Of a stretch of DNA of 64,000 bases, positions 23,403 through 35,804 are shown in pieces. Below the pieces are notes generated by a model. It was given only the letters and a program-made list of their open reading frames with translations, was not told the origin of the DNA and searched no databases. Source of the stretch: Owenia fusiformis (lineage: Eukaryota > Annelida > Polychaeta > Sabellida > Oweniidae). Within the stretch, counting starts at the first letter, position 1. Every line of letters begins with the position of its first letter. Where the stretch lies: the NCBI GenBank assembly GCA_903813345.2, contig CAIIXF020000011.1:2502571-2566570 (forward strand), read 5' to 3'. The translations under genes were made by a program, and so were the position numbers.

Positions 23403-26400
23403 GTAAGTACTTTACTGACGCTATATTAAATTAAAATTTTATAACTAACTGAATTGTTGAACGTTTAAAATAGAAATATACATACAAAATTAACTTTTCT
23501 ATATTAATCCTCAAGGCTTGCCTAGTATTGGTATATATGGGGAAAACGGTTGGGTTGGTCTCATCCTTGATTAGACTTTAAGAAATGATGAAAATATCAT
23601 TTTAGAATAACTTATTTTGGAACAAGTTTGTGTTATGTGAACCCTACGCGCAGAGTCTAGCTATAAACTGCCTCTTTAAGAAGCGAAGACGAATGAATTT
23701 AAAGGGTATGTTATGTGATTTTCATTTTCTGTATCAAACAATATGGTTGCTTCAAATGAATCCATTGGATTTAAGGAGAGTTGGTTAATTCAAGTTTATT
23801 GAAAACGTCTTCCCGACTACACAGGTTAAAATTGTACTTTGCACACTTGACCCTTGCACAAAGTTTCATTGAAAATATGTTCTTTTAGTGACTTCGTCGA
23901 CAATATTTTACAATATGTGAAAAGAATTAAAGCACAATCAAGACGCATTAATTGCGGCTTATTCGTTCCATTTAGGCATTATTTCCTATAAACCTCACAC
24001 TCGATGCTGCGCGACTCGTCCTACCGCAGGGTTGAAATAACACATTTTGATGGATCACTCGGTCCACATTGCACTGAGTCCCGGGATAAATTCTTTTTTC
24101 AATATAATCTTCTTAATAATCCACACAGAGAAAGCTAATGGCTCATTATTAAATGTTAACGCTTCGATGCAAGGAAAAACTGACTAAACCGGTTTACGAT
24201 GAAGTAAGTAGGTACCATGTGGTGAATTATGAGGAAACGGTGTCATGCTATGTATTTGCATGATGGGAAAATATAATTTTATTTATTTTGTTGTTTCCAT
24301 GACAAGTTTATTGCAAAGTACACGATGTTAGAACCAATTGATAAGGTTATATCTCATATTTCTTTTATCATGAAAAAAGAACTTTTTGAATGCTAAGGAA
24401 AATTCATATTTCAATAAGCTGTTAATAATAAATTCATATAAATTCGTAAATTATAATAATTTCCTAATAAACTACCTTTATCTGATACCATGTGAGCAGG
24501 GGATCGGTATAAAGACCTATTTTAATAGACAAAGTCGAACAAAGCAAAGGGTACCACCATGACTAATGTAAAAGTGAATGTAATTTCAAACATTGAGAAT
24601 TGAGAGATGATACTAGAACACAAGCTCTAAAACTAGAACTCGCTATCTATTGCATTTAAGGTCAGGGTGCATGATGGGAAATTTTCTGCATTCCTCAATT
24701 GAGTCACATGTTATTTTTCAAACGAGAATCACTCCTTCCCTTCATTGTCTATATCTTCCAGTTTTGCACAAAGAGTGCACTTATGTGCCTAGAAAAAACT
24801 TGTGAGAAGAATGTTTTGATAAAATGTATAAAAAACAATTTTTTCACCTAATTTTCTCATTTTTCATACACTTTACAAAACAAACCTTCTCACAAGGCTT
24901 TTCTAGGCACATAAGTGCACTCTTTGTGCAAACTTGGAAGATATAGACAATATGGGGAAGAAGTTATTCTTGTTTGAAAAATAACATGTGACTCAATTGA
25001 GGAATGCAGAAAATTTCTCCAACATGCACCCTGTCCTTAAGATATTGATAGTAAGCATACTGTCTATAAGATGATTACTTTTAAATGTTTGTCTTGGGAC
25101 GACAATGAAAAATGGGTGGTGGCACTAAAAAAGCTATTATCTTAAATTAACCAATTCGGTAATTTCGATTAATTTTCTTTACACAAATAGATTCAATGGG
25201 TATTGGTTCGTAGAACCAGTATACCAACAGACTCACATCTTCATCTGATTGTCGTTCAATGCCAAAATACTATTTCCGGGAATTGATCTAATCGGCAATG
25301 CGTTGTGCAACTCGAATGTAAATTCAAAAGTGTTCATGTTATAATGTGTACTGATTAGCCAGAAAGGAGTAACGCTTCGCAAAATCACCTCATGGTTCAA
25401 TGTCTTTAGGTTGTAAGATTTTAAACAGCATTGAGTTATGTAACAGGATCAACTCAACGTGTTTAGTTTGTATACTGTATTCTGACTGGCTAGAACGTAA
25501 CTCTGCATGACTAGCTTTGTGAAAACGCACCACAGGGTGGGCAGCTCTAATTGAGGTATTATATTTTTCGCTCATCGGATGAAAAATCGTGGCTCCAAAG
25601 TAGTCAAATTTGAATCATGTCCGCTCTGCATTGAATGCAGTGGCAATCAATTACACTGACACTTTTTAAGTACGTCACTCGGAGATCCTAAACTCTAGCA
25701 ACCTGTTTAAAACCTGTTCTGATCGTGATGTCATGATTTGCACTTAACATTGGGTTCCCGATTTTGAACACAAAATTTCACATTTATAGAAAGATTTACA
25801 AGGACGGTATATGGTTTGACTTGTAAGTGGTGTTTACTTCATTTAAAAATGTATAAACTGAATTTTGACCCCATGAGCATCACACAGACACTTTAAAAAG
25901 TGTTATTCGCTGAAACTTGAAATGATTATGATAGTTACATTGTCTTTCAGATGATTAAATTTTGGGATTCTTTGGGACAACCTGTATATCTTAACGTTAT
26001 ATAATGCTATCAATATTTATTAGGGCTGAGGGTTCTGCCGAATAAGTATACTAATTTATGAACTAGGATGTGACACATTCGCATTTTTTAAAAAAGCACT
26101 ACACACTACAAAATTATATTTTGTAAGACTTGCTACTTTTATTAGCGCATCGGTAAGTTAATATGCGTGATTAATCAGGAGGATCATCGATTGTATGATG
26201 TCACAGATTTCAAAAATTGTAATTTCTATCGATGAATCCTAACAAAAAATTTTATATGAGTAATACACACTGTATAGTTTATTAAGCAAACCTTATATTG
26301 CTTGCGCCCAATGACTCAAAATACCCATGTCTGTTTAGCTTCTTGATCTATTCACGTGTTGACTTTATCAGGCGAATAGTGAAATCCTTCTCCTTTGCCT

Positions 26401-26469
26401 TTTAAACATTTGAACAAGTTAGTACATTAGAAGGATTATATATTTTTTCATATCATTTTTTATCTGCAG
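23403..26469 (+). other. Gene A, intron 1
   Basis: It begins GTAAGT and ends CTGCAG. Parts align with intron 1 of gene B, for example GCGAAGACGAATG, TTAATTCAAGTTTATTGAAAACG, AAATGTTAACGCTTCG and ATTAGCGCATCGGTA. The last 450 bases before exon 2 are especially similar to 51305-51747. It also carries insertions absent from B, including the TTAA MITE at 24660-25036. Confidence 0.6.
24660..25036. mobile_element. Palindromic MITE with TTAA target duplication (piggyBac-like)
   Basis: TTAA flanks both ends (24656-24659 and 25037-25040). The ends are GGTCAGGGTGCATG at the left and CATGCACCCTGTCC at the right. The whole 377 bp is nearly a perfect foldback, with TCAATTGAGTCACATGTTAT and GCACTTATGTGCCTAGAAAA repeated inverted. 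Related partial copies occur at about 36345-36600, 43618-43690 and 41255-41275. TTAA duplication suggests a piggyBac origin. It is non-coding. Confidence 0.75.
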
Positions 26470-26588
26470 GTCATTGTCACCATCGACGGACACGCAGAAA
26501 ACTGCACTGAAAATGAAGATAATCATCAGTCTCACAATCGCAGTTGTGCTTATTAGCACCTGTCAAGGATATAATGGATTATCAGAAA
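26470..26588 (+). CDS. Gene A exon 2: last 43 nt of 5' UTR plus signal-peptide coding (from 26513)
   Basis: The exon follows a TATCTGCAG acceptor. The 43-nt leader (GTCATTGTCACCATCGACGG..) has the same length as in copy B. Coding starts at 26513 and ends after the first base of codon 26, before GTGAGT. In the signal peptide the A/B differences are three synonymous codons and two replacements, unlike the rest of the protein. Confidence 0.8.
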
Positions 26589-29500
26589 GTGAGTAATACA
26601 GTTTTGTTCTATGAAAGAAAAATGGTTTGTTCATTACCCGGAGCAAAGTATATATGTACCCATCTAAACGCTTTGTATTTCACATGGTCAATATCCAGTA
26701 TGGATCACTTCTGTCGCTGTCGCTTTTGAAAAAGTAGTAGATAAAAAATTAGATAAAATGTTTAAAATCGGGATAATGACTAATGAAAATCAAGTTTTAT
26801 CAGTGCAATCACCAGTTGAAATGTATACTTTATTTTGTTTATCTTGTGTGTATATAATTTCATAATAAAAAGTATGACGAAATTATTTGGTTCACTACAA
26901 TCATTTAACTTTTTGTGACGCTGTGAAAAAAATTATGGTCCCTCAGGGATTATGGTCCCCTTTTTATATGCCCTTACTGGCCCTGACTGTCCATAAGACA
27001 ATAAGGGAAAGAGATCACCATATAAATCAATGGAAAGTAGGACCATATATTCATAGGACCTTCTAGCCTTTTGCAACAGTGGTCTTGAGTTTGAAATCTG
27101 TTGAAAAGTGTTTTCTAGAAATTTCGAGTTCCAAGGGGCATAAAGATATATAACGTGGTATGTGTTGTTAGGTAACCGAACTCTCAGCTTTTTTTATAAT
27201 TGATCCGAAGATGTAAGATGGTCATGTATTTCACTGTAATTGAATGGGGCCGTTTAAGTTATCCATAATGGTAAAAAAACTGAACGCAAAATACATTGAA
27301 ACTTCGAACGAGGCACGTCTCGGTATACGTTCGTCCTTGGCTAAATCATGAACAGTTACGAGTGCAAAAACATTATAGAATATTGTTTTTGAATACTCTG
27401 CCCTGCTTAATTAGAATATGCAAGTGAACTTGTTTGTGAGTAAATGTTAAATATTTTGATACTTTGTTTCTTTGACTTCCCTCTCTGCTGGTTGTACAAA
27501 ATTACTATTAAACATAATTAATTAAGATCCGTTTGCCATATATCTATTTATACATCACAATGTATAATCACAATTACATTCTGAATGTTACATAGTAATA
27601 ATGTTCCTAGTAATAATGATAGTATAAAAAAAGTGACAGCCATTGAGGGCGATAGCGTAAATTATTTACCCGTGGGAATATCCTCTAAAATTTGCTATTC
27701 CCGAAGCCGCGGGCAGGGAAATAGTAAATCTATTTCGGGACACGTGACTAGGTGTTGAACAATCAGGATTAGTGTAACATATTGGGTATATAATAATAAT
27801 TATTAATTAATGCTTTGACAAATTGACAAGTTTCAACATAACCGGATTTTTCAAATCTGATGTCATGTAGGCCCGACCAACTTACACTCTCCTTTATGAG
27901 TTTGCCATCGTTAGCTTCCAATTGGAAGTTTTGTGCAAAAGAAAACTTTATTTTTTAATTTTTATTTAGATAACCTAAAAGTGTATTTTGACTTAAAATA
28001 TTTCCTATACTTCCAGATACTCAATTTTTTCTCAATTAGAATAGATTCAAAACTGCTTACTGCTGAATCTCTAAAAATTGTAATTCTTACTGTTTAATGT
28101 AAACCAGTATTAATTCATGATCTTTCATCCACACAAATTAAAAAAATCTGAAATAAAAATGCTAAATATTAAAATTAGAAATAAACCCATTGAGAGAATT
28201 TCAAAGACTACTTTCCTTGAAGTTATTATCGATGATAAACTTAAATGGAATGAGCATATTGCTCATGTATCTACCAACATTTCACAAGTAGTAGGAATTC
28301 TTTAAAAGGTCAAAAATAAGATAAATCACACTGCAATCATGTCTATTTATTACTCTCTTATATATAGCCATATAAATTATTGTATTCTTATCTGGGGCAC
28401 AGCAACTAAAGCTCTATTGTTTCAAATTCTGAAAGTACAAAAAAGATTCTTAAGACTAATTACAAACAGTGTTAGAACAGACGAATCCTCTTTACAATTT
28501 TAGAAAATAAAGATATTCATAAGCTAAATGTTGGTATTTTTGTATTTAATTGTCTAAAACGACCTAAAGAATTTCCTCAAACTTTATTCCATGACTACTT
28601 CATAGCAAATGCCCAAACTCATGGTCAAGAGACACGTTATAGATTCAATCTTAGAGCTAATCAAATTTAAATCTACATTTGAACAAAGGAGCATTAAATA
28701 CATAGGACAAACAACATGGAATGAATTACCTGAAACTTTTAAACATCTGAATTCTAGAAATAAATTTAAGTCAGATTTGAAAAAGTATTATCTGTACAAG
28801 TATTAAATTGATCTGTATAACATTTAGCTATATGTGCTTATATATATGTATATTTCTCTTCTTTTACTTTTCTCCTAACTTTCTTTCTTTAAAAACAGTT
28901 TTAAATCTTGTCATCTTGATTAATACAATTGCGTAATATAATCATATGTAACTATATACACCCGCATGGGTGTCAGTTGCCTGTACAATGAACATTGATA
29001 TAATTGATGAATAAATAACTCTGCAAACTGTAATGCGAAATGATGGGTTCGGGGAAAATTGGGTTTTAAGATAAATATTCAAAAGAAGATTTACAGAGCT
29101 CCAAAGTCGCTGAATAGGAAAGATAACTTGAAAAATAATTTTTACTTTGGAGATCTATAACTTTGTTGGGCTGGATGAAACATCAATTTTTGTAAAAAAA
29201 AGTTAACAAATTCACTTGTTTGCTTAGACTGTATCTTTCCAAGAACTCGGACTGATGAGTATTCATTCATATGACTTACAGCAAGCCTACTAGTTACTAT
29301 TGGTTTACATTGGAATGTGTATTTCACAAAATTATCTGATTTGTCACCAATTTACGATCTAAGGTAATTCTTAAAAAATGAAAAAACGAAGATATTGGCA
29401 ATTATGTAAATTAATAGTTTATTTCTTTACACGTTATCAAAGAGGTTATATTCTATAATTTGTTATTTTTTTAAAGCGATCCAGTGCTATGATGACATAC

Positions 29501-32500
29501 AGACTGCAAACAATCTGCAGGAACAAATTCGGGAGATATATCGCAACAAAGAGTCGTTTTGCGAAGGTGTCGGGGTGAGTAATGCCGTGGTCACATTTCC
29601 CCCAATTTTCACGACAGTGCCCGGCCGATTTAGTATTCTTTTCAAAATTGGATGCAATATTAAACAAAACACTCAATCGGCCGGGCGCTGGTCGACGAAT
29701 CGAGCAAATGTGACCCAGGCATAACATTTACCTTTTGACGTATTAGTCTATAGTATGAAATCTCTAGGACTTCTTATAAAGGGTTTGGTAGCACACGATA
29801 GCGAAGCTATATTTCACATAATATTAACATGCCTAAATATGTTCCCTAATATTTTTTATTATAACCGCTTAATATACTTCCGGTTTGGTGCTGAACTATG
29901 CTTGTCATAAGCAGAGGTAAAAAAATAACCAAAAAATCACATTTTCACAATTTGGAGAACACATTGCAACAGAAAATATTAAAAAATGATTTTAAATATA
30001 TAATTTAAGTTTCTTAGCTATACGATTGAGGTTATTTTTCTTATCAGTACCAAAAAAATATGTCACCAGTGTATGAATATCTAAGCACAAGTGCCAAAGG
30101 GAAAAGACCAAAAGTTGAAATGAAAAAGCAAACTCTAAGTGTATACCAGTCAAGAAAACAAACCCCATATACCCCAAAACCATGACCTAACCCGAAAAGA
30201 AACAATGTATAATACCCCCTATCCCCCACCATCCAAGAACCGATATCACAATCCAAAACCAGAACACCAAGGTACATTCCATTCATACTGAAGCCATTAC
30301 AATACATGTTGAAGAAAAAATTAGAAATTGATAGCCAATACTCACAATCTCACAAATAGTTGGAGACACAAGTACTAATAAAAGACAGAGCATTCAGTCT
30401 CAAATGACGTGAAGTAGATAAAATCCAGTCTCCAAGTCCATAGGAATTTCAAAGGGTCGACATCAATTCACACCATTTTTATATTAGAATAACAAATGCT
30501 TAAATCATCATCCCGGAATAGCCTTGCAATGGTAAATATAGATACCTTTGTCACAAATGGCGAACATAACCGTCACTTCAATTAGATTTCCATAAACTCT
30601 ATGTGTAATAGAGCTAGACTAAATTCCCTTGGAACAATAGTCAATCAAAGTGTCTTAATACTCATTGTATAGTTATTAATGTTCTTCCGTCGATATTAAG
30701 TCTTTAATCTAACCGATCAAAATGAGATACGGGACAACGGACCCTGTGATTATCATATGCCGTTGTCTTTCTAAATTTCTCAAATTCAGATTCCGTTGTC
30801 ATTGACGATATCGAAGACGCTATATTGTGGCGATTCACGACCCAATTTGATCGAAAATGGGATTTCATATGGTACACTATCATAAGAGCTTAATGCATGC
30901 GCCAAAAATGCGACGATTAAATCCAATGAAATGAGGACCAGGTGATTAAACAGTTAAAGTGACGGTTATGTCTGCCATTTGTGACCACGGTATCTGACTT
31001 TTCCGTACATAGGCTATTCCGGTGTGATTATGCTAGTTATTCACAAATTGAGTCTCAATACGATTTGAGATATGGCCTTTTATTCTGCGGTGAACGTTAT
31101 CAATAAAGGGGGCCTATTGCTCTTCCTTGACTAACTGCGACTACAGTTGAAATTCTATTTCTCGTAGTAATATATTGCTTTATAGTTGCTTATAAAACAA
31201 AAATCAAGATTAGGACAAATTCATGAATATTTTCTATAATGCCATGCATGCATTTGGCGATTGAAGATAATTTAGAAAATGTAACTAATGATGATAATTG
31301 ATAAATAAATAAAAATAAATAAAAAAAACTGTGTAACATTTAATTAGATATAAATCTTACCTATTTGTTATAACATATTATGATTTATAAAACAAGAACA
31401 ATGGTTTGTGATTGACCCCTTTAGATAATATGGATAATTTATGGTAATAAAATGTTTAAACGGCAAGAAAACTAATATGTTCGCAATCATAAATTACCTA
31501 AATTTTTCATACAATTTTATTAAATATGCTTGGCTCATATTTGAAAAATCAAACAAAATCTGAAAAGCACACTTGTGTAAGCACACTTATTAAACACCGA
31601 CATTTATAGTAAACCTTTAGTAAATTAAAAACATTGATATATGTATTTGTTTTTCGTATGCTTAGCATAATAATACGGATAAGTGTGTTATAAAATGTAT
31701 AAAACTTCAAATCAAAATATTTACCTTTTTGACCCCTTGTGATGAAAGACATTTTTCGACCCGAAAGTTTTTCACCAAATTGTATTTTATATTAATCAAA
31801 ATATATTCACCTCCTTAATTATTGCTTCAAATGTTGCTGCGATATATGTGTGCTACGGATCCTCCATATTCGGAAGCTACTCCATGGAGTACATGTATAT
31901 CCAGTATTAGTATGTACCAGGACACAGTAAATGGGTCAAATCACAGATGTATTCAATATTTTTTTGTATCTCTTAAACAGCTCAAAGAGACGTTTCAAAT
32001 GAGCATTGGCTTCATTGCTGTATTTTATTTTACGGTTATAAAAGCACATTTTCTTCTTCATCTTTGGCATATTTCACGGGTTTTGTCGCAAAATTTTAAT
32101 ATTTGTGATATAAGACCGGTTCTCAAATGTTGAGGCTCATATAACTTTCAATTCTCCACAATGCACAATAGTTCATGCATGAAAATTGTTTTTGGTAAAC
32201 TATAGAAGCTGGAAGAGTGTTACAAAAAGCAGATCAATTGCTCCGGCACTTAATCTGAACTCGGACCTTGGATAATCTTTAGAAGAACTCGTTTTATTGA
32301 TAGCTATATACAGGGTTTTACAGAAGAATTTGGACCAAGTCTTAGATCATAATGGCGTAGAATAATGGGAATAGCGTCATAAATCCCAGGACAGTGAATC
32401 TCAGATCGAACAACGTCATTTAATGGTTGAAAATCAAACTATTCGCCAATGTATAACCTAAAAGACCAAAAGATTATGCCGCAAATTTTGAAACAAAGTT

Positions 32501-35437
32501 TGAAGCCGTTGAAGGCTAAACATTTGGGTTTGCTTAGATCATTTAAGAGAAATGATAAAAAAATTGTTTTTTCAAAGTTTATAATGGCGGCCAATGGGGG
32601 ATTTTAGCAAAATATCCCGAAAATTAAACCATTAACGAGGCGTACAGCCTTTTTTATTTTGTTCGTGAAGCCACTCAGTAAAATTACGATTTCTCTGCAA
32701 CCTGATGTCCAATAAAGATCATTCAAGTAATTATGTGTTTGTGACACGTTTGGGCGTCCGGGAATAACAACGTCCATCCAAAGTTTGCATGGGAAATACA
32801 CGTGATTCATGACTGAAATCCTAGGACAATCCTATCAAAAAATAAAGAGAAGGAGTTCAACTTTCATTTGAATTACGAAAAAACGATGTAGGTCAAAATA
32901 GTTCCGACGTGAGCATGTTTTCTACGCGTATGCCTGTCATCTCAGAATTGAGAAAATGTTAGCAAGCGCGAGTTACAATAAATGGACGCTGATATTTCAA
33001 AAAGTAACCTGACTCCCTATAATTTGATGGAGATCAATCGAACCCAATTATGAACAGGCACATTATGATATATAACACTGTAGGGCGTAAGCGTTTTATA
33101 GTTGATCACGAATGCCATGGATTACGGTACTAACACCACAATGGCATTGCCGTTTTTGGGCTTATTACTTGAAAGCATCAATGCAGTTTTATTATCATAT
33201 ATTAATAGTTATATGACGAATCATCGCAATATGATACAGGGTGTTAAAAAAACGCAACCCAAAGAAATCGCTATATCTTGAAAAATACTAGTTCAATTAT
33301 GTTCATATTTTCAGGAAATAAAGAAGAGACTGTGCATGTATAGCTCCTGTAAATCGTTAGTTGTAAAACATGATACCTTGGACACCTGCTCAAAAGACAG
33401 TTGTACTAGGAAAATACGAAAAACGCAGTTAGGGGTGACTGCAACGTCAAAAAAATTAAATAACTTTCTAACCAAAGTGTTTTGGCTCTTCAAATTTGGC
33501 ACAAATCATCTTCATTCACTGTATGGTAAATCTGTAGAGTGAAATCAAAATCACTTCAGGAACTTTACAGTTATGGTTGAAATGCTTTCAAATCGCAGTC
33601 AAACGCCCTGGTTTAGGGAGACTTAAGAAGGCATTTTGACCATGTCTGTAAAGTCCCTGGAGTGATTTTGATGAAACTCCACAAATACACAACACATTGA
33701 ATGAGAATAATTTGTGCCAAATCTGAAGTGCCAAAACACCATGGTTAGAAAGTTATTTGGTTTTATTGCTGTGGCAGTCACCTTTGACTGCGTTTTCATA
33801 TTTTCCTAGAACAACTGTCATTTGAGCAGGTGTCCAAGGCATCATGTTTTACAACTTACTGACAATAGGAGCTATACATACACAGTCTCTTCTTTCTTTT
33901 CCTGAAAAATGAACATTATTGAATTAGTATTTTCCAAGATATAGTGATTTTCCATTCGCATTTTTCATATTTTGCTTGCACAACTGTCTTTTGAGCAAGT
34001 GTCCAAGACATCATGTTTTACAACTAACTAACAACAGGGGCTATACATACACAGTCTCTTCTTTCTTTCCTGAAAATATGAACGTAATTGAATGAGTATT
34101 TTCCAAGATATAGCAATTTCCTTGGGTTGTGTTTTTTTTGAACACCCTGTACAACGCTTGTTATACCCTAGTTGGGGTTAATTTTGTATATAAATGTAAA
34201 ATAATTTGGGGAATCCACTTAGAGTTTGAAGATTTCTTCAAATGTATCGTCGTTACGGATATGACGGCGTATAATATTGGATTTCCACAATGGCGGGCTA
34301 TTATGTCATCAATATACGTTGGATAATATGGCGACATTTTTTGTAACATTTGTTTTACAGACGATGTGACAACGGCCAAAACGGCCGATGTAGATTTCAA
34401 ATTTAAAAATAAATTGTCCTACATTATTGCTATTTCTAAGTAAAAAATCAAAAATTATCTGATCGCACCGCGTGATACACCATATTAATACATTTTCATT
34501 TGCGTAGCGTTTTGATTATCACCATAAATATCTTGAAAACAAACAAATTATACATATGAGCATAGTATAATGTAAGCTAAGAAGTGATTGGTTCACAATA
34601 ATGGTGTAAAGTTGAAATCGAGCGCGTATCAATACGCCTTTTTATCTGATTGGTCGGTAAAGTGATCTTTGACCTTGCAAACACCGCCTATAATATTAGT
34701 TCTGAACGCCTGAAATTTTAGGCTTTGACAACGCACATAATTTACATTTTAACGAGCGTAATTAACACGAGCATTAAGAAAGACAGAGTGGAAGACGCGT
34801 AATTCACATACGGAGGAGGGTCCTTAACTTCTAAACACGACTAGATTCAATGTGTAGATTCGCCAACCTTATCAAAACAGTAGGCTTGGACGTAAAATAA
34901 AATGATTAAAATAATTAAAATCTGGGAAATGATGTCCTTATTTGGTCCAGTTTACACATTAACCCATGAGATAAAATTAAGATTGAAAATGCAATGACTT
35001 TCCTAAAAATAATGTTAACATCTTGTAGTGTAAGGTTAAGGAAGTTGTTAGATCGATCTTTTTGTTCGGATATGTATGCTTTTCTTATGACTTGTATACA
35101 CTAAGCGTTTTCTTCTTCTTGTTAGGTCCCATTACAGCTTTTGGTCCTTCCCATTTGCACTTTGTGCTTAGTATTGCCAAGGCTGCTTTTCTCGATACAT
35201 TTAAGTTTACTGGAGCGACAAATCAACGGAATCTTTAATTGAAAAAGACGAGGCCTTAAGCAATGATAAGTACTAATCACACATATTTTGACCCAAATTC
35301 TGTGAATTTGTACGGTTTTGTATTTATAGGGCTATAATGACTGCAAAGTTGTAAAAGAGCTTCGTGAACTACATAACGAGTACAAGGAAGTACTAGAGAA
35401 TGTGCAGAAACTTCTAGTGGCATCCATGATTGGGTAA
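26513..35437 (+). CDS. Gene A: small secreted three-cysteine protein, 93 aa, unknown family
   Basis: The three coding exons are joined 26513-26588, 29477-29574 and 35330-35437. Intron phases are 1 and 0, with GT..AG at every border. Residues 1-19 (MKIIISLTIAVVLISTCQG) form a signal peptide with likely cleavage after G19, so the product is probably secreted. The mature 74 residues are charged and helix-prone, with cysteines at 29, 54 and 63 (odd number, so one may pair between chains). The C-terminal part, from about residue 64, has a heptad-like L/V pattern (KELREL, EVLENVQKLL). The start is the first ATG after the 5' exon and begins the signal peptide. Paralogue B has identical cysteine spacing but a mostly different mature sequence. 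I do not recognise the family. A gamete-recognition, pheromone, immune or venom-type role is possible, but none is shown. Confidence 0.8.
28060..28806 (+). pseudogene. LINE reverse-transcriptase C-terminal fragment in intron of gene A
   Basis: The protein fragments read FLEVIIDDKLKWNEHIAHVS, then after a stop KVKNKINHTAIMSIYYSLIY, INYCILIWGTATKALLFQIL, and later YIGQTTWNELPETFKHLNSR with FKSDLKKYYL at the end. This is the usual order of the region after the YADD domain in CR1/L2-like LINEs (FLGV.ID..L.W..HI; LIYP.LNYCI..WG; WN.LP). Several stops and frame changes are present. It has the same orientation as the host gene. Confidence 0.75.
29477..29574 (+). CDS. Gene A exon 3, mature region with cysteines 1 and 2
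   Basis: It has acceptor TTTTTAAAG and donor GTGAGT, 98 nt, phase 1 in and phase 0 out. It encodes IQCYDD at its start and NKESFCEGVG at its end. The equivalent B exon has the same 98-nt length. By hand count 36 of 98 bases differ, and of 23 changed full codons only two are synonymous. The flanking intron bases are far more alike. Confidence 0.8.
29584..29722. mobile_element. Short MITE adjacent to the exon 3 donor of gene A
   Basis: The inverted ends are GTGGTCACATTT and AAATGTGACCCAGGC, with a further inverted CGGCCG pair inside. Copy B lacks it: B runs GTGAGTAACAGATACCTTTT directly, whereas A has the insertion between GTGAGTAAT and CATTTACCTTTT. It begins within about 10 bases of the splice site but leaves GTGAGT intact. 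Confidence 0.7.
29725..30500 (+). other. Gene A, intron 2 (first part)
   Basis: The first part (to about 29985) aligns with B at 53725-54060, for example GGTTGGTAGCACACG, TAGCGAAGC and GAACTATGCTTG. The segment 30050-30300 has an open frame on the minus strand, but it has no recognisable protein and is absent from B. Confidence 0.45.
30506..31030. mobile_element. Foldback MITE, CGGAATAGCC ends
   Basis: The left arm starts CCCGGAATAGCC and the right arm ends GGCTATTCCGGTG. Both carry TCACAAATGGC and ATAACCGTCACTT in inverted orientation. It is about 525 bp and non-coding. A partial arm occurs at 955-1210. Confidence 0.65.
31035..33236 (+). other. Gene A, intron 2 (middle part)
   Basis: No coding sequence was recognised. 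31370-31560 matches B near 54130-54310 (GAAAATCAAAC..AATCTGAAAAGCA). 33100-33236 matches B near 59930-60020 (GCATTGCCGTTTTT, ATATGACGAAT). Between these, A and B share little, so large insertions or losses separate them. Confidence 0.45.
33237..34149. mobile_element. Mariner-type foldback element, copy 2 (913 bp)
   Basis: It is nearly identical in structure to 16915-17829, with the same CAGGGTGTTAAAAAA and GAACACCCTG ends, TA on each side (33235-33236 and 34150-34151) and long inverted arms. Gene B intron 2 lacks it at the equivalent site (ATTATACGCC near 60015), so it entered A after the gene duplication. Confidence 0.85.
34152..35329 (+). other. Gene A, intron 2 (last part)
   Basis: This part is collinear with 60015-61153 of gene B. 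Shared strings include AAATGTATCGTCGTTACG, GTAAGCTAAG.AGTGATTGG, GACGCGTAATTC and TTGGTCCAGTTTACACATT. It ends TTTGTATTTATAG in both copies. Long conserved non-coding sequence is consistent with recent duplication. Confidence 0.6.
35330..35437 (+). CDS. Gene A exon 4, C-terminal region with cysteine 3 and stop
   Basis: It has acceptor TATTTATAG and 36 codons including TAA. It encodes GYNDCKVVKELRELHNEYK and then a leucine/valine-rich helix ending ASMIG. Against B, 32 of 108 bases differ by hand count. Twenty-two codons differ and only one of those is synonymous, while the 126 bases just after the stop differ at 12. The first codons of the helix, RELHN, are unchanged. Confidence 0.8.
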   Translation, partial: GYNDCKVVKELRELHNEYKEVLENVQKLLVASMIG

Positions 35438-35651
35438 ACTCCCGAAGCACAAAAACCCACCACCCCTACCCAGCAACCTCTAGACGAAAAGCGAGTCGTT
35501 AGCCAAATCAACGAATTAAAGACCCAACTTAATCTTCTGGACGATCAAGGAACTGACGTGTAAAATGAAACATTGAAGAAAGAAAGAACATGAATCAAAA
35601 TAACATATAACATAATAAACAAAAATAGAATTTTTGGATATAAAAAATAAA
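35438..35651 (+). other. Gene A 3' UTR with open reading after the stop, and polyadenylation signal
   Basis: After the TAA the same frame stays open for 41 codons, PEAQKPTTPTQQPLDEKR then VVSQINELKTQLNLLDDQG, to a second TAA at 35561-35563. The same arrangement exists in B with no length change. AATAAA lies at 35646-35651. Whether the extension is translated cannot be told from sequence. Confidence 0.55.
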
Positions 35652-35804
35652 ACAAAGGAAGAATAAACTGATAAGTGGAACCCTCAACCATATTGTGTAA
35701 AGGTATTTTCGTAACACTAAAGGATAATGGGGAGGGGGGGCAGATGTTGGTTCCCGGATCCGACCCAGACACCCTGTATTGAGTGTGGACAACTTCTCAA
35801 AGAA

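Noticed and set aside
30044-30307. 87-codon minus-strand frame rich in F, Y, G and L
   Set aside because: No recognisable domain, absent from the paralogous intron of B, and the opposite strand is equally open in parts.
31822-32133. 103-codon plus-strand frame in gene A intron 2
   Set aside because: No protein-like motif, no splice signals and no match in gene B.
35434-35483. A 50-nt intron from GGGTAAAC to CCTCTAG at the end of the last exon
   Set aside because: It is very short for this gene, shifts the frame, and in both copies the product would end within a few codons.
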